Positions 51,001-61,689 of a stretch of DNA of 64,000 nucleotides are shown here, piece by piece. The notes below the pieces were generated by a model. The model searched no databases and had not been told where the DNA came from. It saw nothing but the letters and a program-made list of their open reading frames with translations. Every line of letters begins with the position of its first letter. The stretch's first letter is position 1. The translations under genes and the position numbers were made by a program. Origin of the DNA: Pteria penguin (lineage: Eukaryota > Mollusca > Bivalvia > Pterioida > Pteriidae); the NCBI GenBank assembly GCA_035048485.1, contig CM068590.1, positions 6,888,329 to 6,952,328 of the forward strand, written 5' to 3'.

Positions 51001-53094
51001 TGAAATGTAGGTACTGTCTCTGACAATGGAGAAATGTGTGTCTTGTCTCTGACAACGAGAAATGTATGTCCTGTATCTGACAATGGAGAAATGTGTGTCC
51101 TGTGTCTGAAAATGGAGAAATGTGTGTACTGTCTCTTGAAAGAGAGAAATCTGTGTCCTGTGTCTGACAATGGAGAAATGTGTATCCTATGTATGGCAAT
51201 GGCAAAATATGTGTCCTGTCTCGGACAATGGAGAATTGTGTGTCTTGTCTCTGACAATGGAAAAATGAGTGTCCTGTCTCTGACAATCCAGAAATGTGTA
51301 TCTTGTCTCTGACAATGGAGAAATTTGTTTTCTTTCTCTGACAAGGAGTAATGTGTGACCTGTTTTTGACAATGGAGAAATGTGTGTCCTGTCTCTGACA
51401 ATGGAGAAATGTGTATACTGTCTATGACAATTGAGAAATGGGTATCCTGTCTCTGACAATGGAGAAATGCCTGTACTGTCTCTGACAATGTAGAAATGTG
51501 TGTACTGTCTCTTGCAATGCAGAAATGTGTGTCCTTTTTATGACAATGAAGAAATATGTTTCCTGTCTATAACAAGGAAAAATGTGTGTCCTGTGTCTGA
51601 CAATGGAGAAATGTGTATCCTGTCTCTGACAATGAGAAATGTATGTCCTGTCTCTGACAATGGAGAAATGTGTGTCCTGTGTTTGACAATGGAGAAATGT
51701 GTGTACTGTCTCTTAAAAGAGAGAAATGTGTTTCCTGTCGCTGACAATGGAGAAATGTGTGTCCTGTCTATGACAATGGAAAAATAAATGTCCTGTGTCT
51801 GACAATGGAGAAATGTGTATCCTGTCTATGACAATGGCGAAATGTGTGTCCTGTCTCTGACAATGGAAAACTGAGTGTCCTGTGTCTGACAATTGAGAAA
51901 TGCGCATCCTGTCTCTGACAATGTAGATTTGTGTTTTCTGTCTCCGTCAATAGAAAAATCTGTATCCTGTCTCTGACAATGGAGGGATTTGTGTCCTTTC
52001 TCTAACAAGGAGAAATATCTGCGCTGTCTATGACAATGGAAAAATAGATGTCCTGTGTCTGACAATGGAGAAATGAGATACCTGTCTCTGACAATGGCGA
52101 AACGTGTCTCCTGTCTCTGACAATGGAGAAATGTGTGTCTTGTCTATGAAAATGAAGAAATATGTGCCCTGTATAAAACAAGGAAAAATTTATGTCCTGT
52201 GTCTGACAATGGAGAAATGTGTATCCTGTCTCTGACAATGAAGAAATGGGTATCCTGTCTCTGACAATCGAGAAATGTGTGTCCTGTCTTCGACAATGGA
52301 GAAATCTGTGTACGTCTCAGACATTGGAAAAATGAGTGTCCTGTGTCTGACAATGAGAAATGTGTATCCTGTCTTTGACCATAGAGAAATGTGTGTCCTG
52401 TCTCTCACAATGGAGAAATGTGTGTCCTGCCTCTGACAATGGAGAAATGTGTGTGCTGTCTCTGACAAGGAGAAATGTGTGTCCTGTCTCTGGCAATGCA
52501 GAACTGTGTGTCCTGTCTCTGACAATGGAGAAATGTGTGTCCTGTCTATGACAATGGAGTAATTTGTGTCCTGTCTCTGACAATGGAAAAATGTGTGCCC
52601 TGTCTCTGACAATGGAGAAATGTGTGTTCTGTCTATGACAATGGAGAAATATGTGTCCTATCTCTGACAATGGAGAAATGTGTATTTTGTCTCTGACAAT
52701 GGAGAAATGCGTATCATGTTTCTGACAATTTGGAAATGTATGCCTTGTCTCTGACAATGGAGAAATGTGGGTCCTGTCCCTGACAATCAGAAATGTATGT
52801 CCTGTCTCTGACAATGGAGAAATGTGTGTCCTGTCTCTGACAATGGAGAAATGAGTGTCCTGTGTTTGACAATTGAGAAATGTGGGTACTGTCTCTTAAA
52901 AGATAGAAATTTGTGTCCTGTCTATGACAGTGGAAAAATAAATGTCCTGTGTCTGACAATGGAGAAATGTGTATCCTGTCTATGGCTATGGCGAAATGTG
53001 TGTCCTGTCTCTGACAATGGAGAAATGTGTGTCCTGTCTCTGACAATGGAAAAATGAGTTTCCCGTGTCTGACAATTGATAAATGTATATCCTG
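48071..53094. repeat. Near-identical tandem duplication of 2,512 bp
   Basis: Copy one runs from about 48071 to 50582 and copy two from 50583 to 53094. TCTATGACATTGGAG starts both (48071 and 50583). Sequence before 48071 and after 53094 does not follow the pattern, so the boundaries are sharp. Only a few substitutions were seen, for example GACATT to GGCATT near 50617 and TGTATG to TGTAGG near 51009. This is the largest and one of the youngest duplications in the array. Confidence 0.9.
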
Positions 53095-56000
53095 TCTTTG
53101 ACTATGGAGAAATGTGTATCCTGTCTCCCATAATAGAGAAATGTGTATCCTGTCTCTGACAACGGAGAAATGAGATACCTGTCTCTGACAATGGCGAAAC
53201 GTGTGTCTTGTCTATGAAAATGAAGAAATATATGCGCTGTATAAAACAAGGAAAAATTTATGTCCTGTGTCTGACAATGGAGAAATGTATATCCGGTCTC
53301 TGACAATGAAGAAATGGGTATCCTGTCTCTGACAATCGAGAAATGTGTGTCCTGTCTTCGACAATGGAGAAATGTGTGTACGTCTCAGACAATGGAAAAA
53401 TGAGTGTCCTGTGTCTGACAAGGAGAAATGTGTATCCTGTCTCTGACCATAGAGAAATGTGTGTCCTGTCTCTCACAATGGAGAAATGTGTGTGCTGTCT
53501 CTGACATGGAGAAATGTGTGTCCTGTCTCTGGCAATGCAGAACTGTGTGTCCTGTCTCTGACAATGCAGAAATGTGTGTCCTGTTTATGACAATGGAGAA
53601 ATTTGTGTCCTGTCTCTGACAATGGAAAAATGTGTGCCCTGTCTCTGACAATGGAGAAATGTGTGTTCTGTCTATGACAATGGAGAAATATATGTCCTGT
53701 CTCTGACAATGGAGAAATGTGTATTTTGTCTCTGACAATGAAGAAATGGGTATCCTGTCTCTGACAATCGAGAAATGTCTGTCCTGTCTTCGACAATGGA
53801 GAAATGTGTGTACGTCTCAGACAATGGAAAAATGAGTGTCCTGTGTCTGACAAGGAGAAATGTGTATCCTGTCTTTGATCATAGAGAAATGTGTGTCCTG
53901 TCTCTCACAATGGAGAAATGTGTGTCCTGCCTCTGACAATGGAGAAATGTGTGTGCTGTCTCTGACAAGGAGAAATGTGTGTCCTGTCTCTGGCAATGCA
54001 GAACTGTGTGTCCTGTCTCTGACAATGGAGAAATGTGTGTTCTGTCTATGACAATGGAGAAATATGTGTCCTGTCTCTGACAATGGAGAAATGTGTATTT
54101 TGTCTCTGACAATGGAGAAATGAGTATCATGTTTCTGACAATTTGGAAATGTGTGCCTGGTCTCTGACAATGGAGAAATGTGGGTCCTGTCCCTGACAAT
54201 CAGAAATGTATGTCCTGTCTCTTACAATGGAGAAATGTGTGTCCTGTCTCTGACAATGGAGAAATGAGTGTCCTGTGTTTGACAATTGAGAAATGTGGGT
54301 ACTGTCTCTTAAAAGATAGAAATTTGTGTCCTGTCTATGACAATGGAAAAATAAATGTCCTGTGTCTGACAATGGAGAAATGTGTATCCTGTCTATGGCT
54401 ATGGGGAAATGTGTGTCCTGTCTCTGACAATGGAGAAATGTGTGTCCTGTCTCTGACAATGGAAAAATGAGTTTCCCGTGTCTGACAATTGAGAAATGTG
54501 TATCCTGTCTTTGACTATGGAGAAATGTGTATCCTGTCTCCCATAATAGAGAAATGTGTATCCTGTCTCTGACAACGGAGAAATGAGATACCTGTCTCTG
54601 ACAATGGCGAAACGTGTCTCCTGTCTCTGACAATGGAGAAATGTGTGTCTTGTCTATGAAAATGAAGAAATATGTGCGCTGTATAAAACAAGGAAAAATT
54701 TATGTCCTGTGTCTGACAATGGAGAAATGTGTATCCTGTCTCTGACAATGAAGAAATGTGTGTCCTGTCTCTGACAAGGAGAAATGTGTGTCCTGTCTCT
54801 GGCAATGCAGAACTGTGTGTCCTGTCTCTGACAATGGAGAAATGTGTGTCCTGTTTATGACAATGGAGAAATTTGTGTCCTGTCTCTGACAATGGAAAAA
54901 TATGTGCCCTGTCTCTGACAATGGAGAAATGTGTGTTCTGTCTATGACAATGGAGAAATATGTGTCCTGTCTCTGACAATGGAGAAATGTGTATTTTGTC
55001 TTTGACAATGGAGAAATGCGTATCCTGTCTCTGACAATGGAGAAATGTGTGCCCTGTCTCTGACAATGTTGAAATGTATGTACTGTCTCTGACAATTGAG
55101 AAATGTGTGTCCTGTCTTTGACATCGAGAAATGTATGTCCTGTATCTGACAATGGAGAAATGTCTGTACTGTCTCTGAAAATGGAGAAATGTGTGTACTG
55201 TCTCTTAAAAGAGAGAAATTTGTGTCCTGTGTCTGAAAATGGAGAAATGTGTGTACTGTCTCTTAAAAGAGAGAAATGTGTGTCCTGTCTCTGACAATGG
55301 AGAAATGTGTATTTTGTCTCAGACAATGGAGAAATGCGTATCCTGTCTCTGACAATGGAGAAATGTGTGCCTTGTCTCTGACAATGTTGAAATGTATGTA
55401 CTGTCTCTGACAATGGAGAAATGTGTGTCTTGTCTCTGACAATGTTGAAATGTATGTCCTGTATCTGACAATGCAGAAATGTGTGTCCTGTGTCTGAAAA
55501 TGGAGAAATGTGTGTACTGTCTCTTAAAAAAGAGAAATCTGTGTCCTGTGTCTGACAATGGAGAAATGTGTATCCTATGTATGGCAATGGCGAAATATGT
55601 GTCCTGTCTCCGACAGTGGAGAATTGTGTGTCTTGTCTCTGACAATGGAAAAATGAGTGTCCTTTCTCTGACAATTGAGAAATGTGTATCTCGTCTCTGA
55701 CAATGGAGAAATTTGTTTTCTTTCTCTGACAAGGAGAAATGTGTGACCTGTTTTTGACAATGGAGAAATGTGTGTCCTGTCTTTGACAATGGAGAAATGT
55801 GTATCCTGTCTATGAGAATTGAGAAATGGGTATCCTGTCTCTGACAATGGAGAAATTCCTGTAATGTCTCTGACAATGTAGAAATGTGTGTACTGTCTCT
55901 GACAATGCAGAAATGTGTGTCCTTTTTATGACAATAAAGAAATATGTCTCCTGTCTATAACAAGGGAAAATGTGTGTCCTGTGTCTGACAATGGAGAAAT

Positions 56001-59000
56001 GTGTATCCTGTCTCTGACAATGGAGAAATGTGTTCCTTGTCTCTGACAATGTTGAAATGTATTTACTGTCTATGACAATGGCGAAATGAGTGTCCTGTTT
56101 CTGACAATTGAGAAATGTGTATCTCGTCTCTGACAATGGAGAAATTTGTTTTCTTTCTCTGACAAGGAGAAATGTGTGACCTGTTTTTGACAATGGAGAA
56201 ATGTGTGTCCTGTCTCTGACAATGGAGAAATGTGGTACTGTCTCTTAAAAGAGAGAAATGTGTTTCCTGTCGCTGACAATGGAGAAATGTGTGTCCTGTC
56301 TATAACAATGGAAAAATAAATGTCCTGTGTCTGACAATGGAGAAATGTGTGTCCTGTTTATGGCAATGGCGAAATGTGTGTCCTGTCTCTGACAATGGAG
56401 AAATGTTTGTCCTGTCTCTGACAATGGAAAAATGAGTGTCCTGTGTCTGACAATTGAGAAATGCGCATCCTGTCTCTGACAATGTAGATTTTTGTTTCCT
56501 GTCTCCGTCAATAGAAAAATGTGTATCCTGTCTCTGACAATGGCGAAATGTGTGTCCTGTCTCTGACAATGGAGGAACTTGTGTCCTTTCTCTAACAAGG
56601 AGAAATATGTGCGCTGTCTATGACAATGGAAAAATAGATGTCCTGTGTCTGACAGTGGAGAAATGTGTATCCTGTCTATGAGAATGGCGAAATATGTGTC
56701 CTGTGTCTGACAATGGAGAAATGTGTGTCCTGTCTCTGACAATGGAAAAATGAGTGTCCTGTGTCTGACAATTGAGAAATGCGGATCCTGTCTCTGACAA
56801 TGTAGAAATGTGTATCCTGTGTCCGTCAATAGAGAAATGTGTATCCTGTCTCCGACAATGGAGAAAGTTGTGTCCTTTCTCTGAAAAGGAGAAATGTGAG
56901 CTGTCTTTGACACTGGAGAAATGTGAGTCCTTTCTCTGACAATGGAGAAATGTGTGTCCTGTCTATGACAATGGAAAAATTTGTGTCCTTTCCCTGACAA
57001 TGGCGAAATGTGTATCCTGTCTATGACATTGGAGAAATGGGTATCCTGTCTATGACATTGGAGAAATGGGTATTCTGTCTCTGACAATGGAGAAATGTGT
57101 GCCTTGTCTCTGACAATATAGAAAGGTCTGTACTGTCTCTGACAATGTAGAAATGTGTGTCCTGTCTCTGACAACAGAGAAATGTGTGTCCTGTCTCCCA
57201 CAATGGGGATATGTGTGTCCTGTCTCTGACAAAGGAGAAGTGTGTTTCCCGTCTCAGACAATGGAAAAATGAGTGTCCTCTGTCTGACAATGGAGAAATG
57301 TGTGTACTGTCTCTTAATCGATAGAAATAGTTGTCCTGTCTCTGACAATGTAGAAATGTGTGTCCTGTCTCTGACAATGGAATAATGAGTGTCCTGTGTC
57401 TGACAACTGAAAAATGTGTATCCTGTTTCTGACAATGGAGAAATATGTATCCTGTCTCTGACAACAGAAAAATGTTTATCCTGTCTCTGACAATGGTGAA
57501 ATGTGTGTCCTGTCTCTGACAATGGAGAAATGCGTATCCTGTCTCTGACAATGGAGAAATGCGTATCCTGTCTCTGACAATGAAGAAATGTGTGCCTTGT
57601 CTCTGACAATGGAGAAATGTGCGTCCTGTCTCTGACAATGAGAGATGTGTTTCCTGCCTCTGACAATAAGAAATGTGTTTCCTGTCTCTGACAATGGAAA
57701 AATGAGTGTGCTGTGTCTGACATTACGGAGAAATGTCTGTCCTGTCTCTCACCATGGAAAAATAAATGTCCTGTGTCTGACAATGGAGAAAAGTGTATCC
57801 TGTCTATGACAATGACGAAATGTGTGTCCTGTCTCTGACAATGGAGAAATGTCTGTCCTGTGTCTTAGAATGGAAAAATTTGTGTCCTGTATCTGACAAT
57901 GGGGAAATGTGTGTCCTGTCTATGACAATAGAGAAATTTGTGTCCTGTGTCTGAAAATGGAGAAATGTTTGTCCTGTCTCTGACAATGGAGAAATGTGTG
58001 CCATGTCTCTGGCAATGGAGAAATGTGTCTCCTGTGTCTGACAATGGAGAAATGTGTGTATTGTCTCTTAAAAGAGAGACATGTGTGTCCTGTCTCTGAC
58101 AATAGAGAAGTGTGTGCCCTGTCTCTGACAATGGAAAAATGAGTGTCCTCTGTCTGACGATGGAGAAATGTATATCCTGTCTCTGACAATGGAGAAATGT
58201 GTATCCTGTTTCTGACAATGGAGAAATGTGTGTCCTGTCTCTGACAATGGAGAAATTTGTGTCCTTTCTCTGACAAGGAGAAATGTGTGTCCGGTCTTTG
58301 ACAATGGAGAAATTTTTGTCCTGTCTCTGACAATGGAGAAATGTGTGCACTGTCTATGACAATAGAGACATTTGTGTCCTGTCTCTGACAATGGGAAAAT
58401 GTATATCCTGTCTCTGACAATGGAGAAATGTGTGCCTTGTCTCTGACAATGGAGAAATATGCGTCCTGTCTCTGACAATGAAGAATGCGTTTCCTGCCTC
58501 TGACAATGAGAAATGTGTGTCCTGTCTCTGACAATGGAAAAATGAGTGTGCTGTGTCTGACATTATGGAGAAATGTGTATCCTGTTACTGACAATGGAGA
58601 AATAAGTGTCCTGTCTCTGACAATGGAGAAATGAGTGTCCTTTGTATGACAATTAAGAAATTTGTGTCTAATCTCTGACAATGGAGAAATGTGTGTCCTG
58701 TCTCCGAAAATCGAGAAATATGTGTCCTGGTCTGACAACAATGGAAGGCGTATCTTGCCTTTTAGAACGGAGAAATGTATGTACTGTCTCTGACAATGGA
58801 GAAATGTGTGTCCTGTCTCTGGCGGTGGAGAAATGTGTGTCCTGTCTCTGACAATGGAGAAATATGTGTCCTCTCTCTGGCGATTGAGAAATGTGTGTCC
58901 TTTCTTTGACAATGGAGAAATGATGTCCTGTATGACAATAAAAATCGTGTCCTGTTTCTGATAATGGAGAAATGTGTGTCCTGTCTCCGAAATATGTTCC

Positions 59001-61689
59001 CGAGAAATATGTGTCCTGTGTCTGACAACAATGGAGAAGGCGTATCTTGCCTTGTAGAACGGAGAAGTGTATGTACTGTCTCTGACAATGGAGAAATGTG
59101 TGTCCTGTCTCTGGCGGTGGAGAAATGTGTGTCCTGTCTCTGACAATGGAGAAATATGTGTCCTCTCTCTGGCGATTGAGAAATGTGTGTCCTTTCTTTG
59201 ACAATGGAGAAATGTATGTCCTGTCTCTGACAATGGAAAAATCAGTGTCCTGTTTCTGATAATGGGGAAATGTGTATCCTGTCTCTGACATTGAAGAAAT
59301 ATGTTCCCTGTCTCTAACAAAGAAAAATGTGTGTCCTGTGTCTGAAAATGGAGAAATGTGTATCCTCTCTCTGATAATGGAGAAATAATTGCATTGTCTC
59401 TGAAAATGGAGAAGTGTGTGTACTGTCTCTGATAATTGAGAAATTTGTGTCCTCTCTCTGACAATGAAGAAACGTGTGTCCTGTCTCTGACAATGGAGAA
59501 ATGTGTGCCCTGTCTCTGGCAATGGAGAAATGTGTATCCTGTCTCTGAAAATGGAGAAATGTGTGTACTGTCTCTGACAATGTACAAATGTGAGTCCTGT
59601 ATCTCACAATGGAGAAATGTATGTCCTGTCTACGACAATGAAGAAATTTGGGCACTGTCTTTATAACAAGAAAAAATGAATGTCCTGTGTGTGACAATGG
59701 AGAAATGTGTATCCTCTCTCTGATAATGGAGATATGTGTGCCTTGTCTCTGACAATGGAGAAATTTTAGTACTGTCTCTGATATTTGAGAAATGTGTGTC
59801 CTGTCTCTGACAAAGGAGAAAAGTGTGTCCTTTCTCTGACAATGGAGAAATATGTGTCCTGTCTCTGACAATGGAGAAATATCTGTCCCCTCTCTGACAA
59901 TGGAGAAATATGTGTACTGTCTCTGACAATAGAGAAATGTGAGTACTGTCTCTAAGAAAGGTGGAAGTGCTTCTAAGAATGGAAAAATGAGTGTAATGCC
60001 TCTGACAATGGAGAAATGTGTGTCCTGTGTCTGACAATGGAGAAATATGTGCACTGTCTCTTAATAGAGAGAAATGTGTGTCCTGTCTATGACAATGGAA
60101 AAATGAGTGTCCTGTGTCTCACAACTGAGAAATGTGTATCCGTTTCTGACAATGGAGAAATGTGTATCCTGTCTCTGGCAATAGAGAAATGTGTATCCTG
60201 TCTCTGACAATGGAGAAATGTGTGTCCTGTTTCTGACAATGGCGAAATTTGTGTCCTTTCTCTGACAAGGAGAAATGTGTGTCCTGTCTTTGACAATGGA
60301 GAAATGTGTGTCCTTTCTCTGACAATGGAGAAATGTGTTTCCTGTCTATGACAATAGAGAAATTTGTGTCCTGTCTCTGACAATGGAGAAATGTTTATCC
60401 GGTCTATAATAATGGAGTAATGCGTATCCTTTCTCTGACAATGGAGCAATGTGTGCCTTGTCTCTCACAATGGAGAAATGTCTGTCCTGTCTCTGACTGT
60501 GGAAAAGTGAGTGTGCTGTGTCTGAAAATGGAGAAATATGTATCCTGTCACTGACAATGGAGAAATGTTTGTCCTGTCTCTGACAATGGAGAAATGTGTG
60601 TCCTGTCTATGACAATGGAGAAATTTGTCTCCAGTCTCTGACAATGGAGAAATGTGTGTCCTGTCTCTGAAAATCAAGAAAAGTGTGTCCTGTCTCTGAC
60701 AACGATGGAAGGCGTGTCTTGCCTTTTAGAATGGAGAAATGTATGTACTGTCTCTGACAATGGAGAAATGTGTGTCCTGTTTCTGGCGATGGAGAAATTT
60801 TTGTCCTGTCTCTGAAAATAGAGAAATGTGTGTCCTGGCTCTGACATTGGAGAAATGTGTGGCCTGTCTCTAACAATTGAAAAATCAGTGTCCTGTTTCT
60901 GATAATGGAGAAATGTGTATCCTGTCTCTGACAATGGAAAATGTGTGTCCTGCCTCTGACAATGGAGAAATTACTGTCCTTTCTCTGACAAGGAGAAATG
61001 TGTGTCCTGTCTCTGACAATGGAGAAATGTGTGTCCTGTCTCTGACAACGAAGAAATATGTGCCCTGTCTCTATTAAAGAAAAATGTGTGTCCTGTGTCT
61101 GACAATGGAGAAATGTGTATCCTCTCTCTAATAATGGAGAAATAAGTGCATTGTCTCTGACAATAGAGAAATGTGTGTACTGTCTCTGACAATGGAGAAG
61201 TGTGTGCCCTGTCTCTGGCAATGGAGAAAAGTGTGTCCTGTCTCTGACAATAAAGAAATGTGTCTCCTGTCTCTGACAATGGAGAAATGTGTATCCTGTC
61301 TCTGACAAATGAGAAATTTGTGTCCTTTCTCTGACAAGGAGAAATGTGTGTCCTGTCTTTGGCAATGGAGAAATGTGTGTCCTGTCTCTGATAATGGAGA
61401 AATGTGTGTCCTGTCTATGAGAGTGGAGAAATTTGTGTCCTGTCTCTGACAATGGAGCAATGTGTATCCTGTCACTGAAAAAGGAGAAATGTGTATCCTG
61501 CCTCTGACAATGGAGAAATGTGTGCCTTGTCTCTGACAAAGGAGAAATGTGTTTCCTGTCTCTGACAATGAGAAATATGTGTCCTGTCTCTGACAATGGA
61601 AAAATGGGTGTCCTATATCAGACAAAGGAAAAAGAAGTGTCCTGTGTCTGAAAATAGAGAAATGTGTATCCTGTGTATGACATTGGAGT

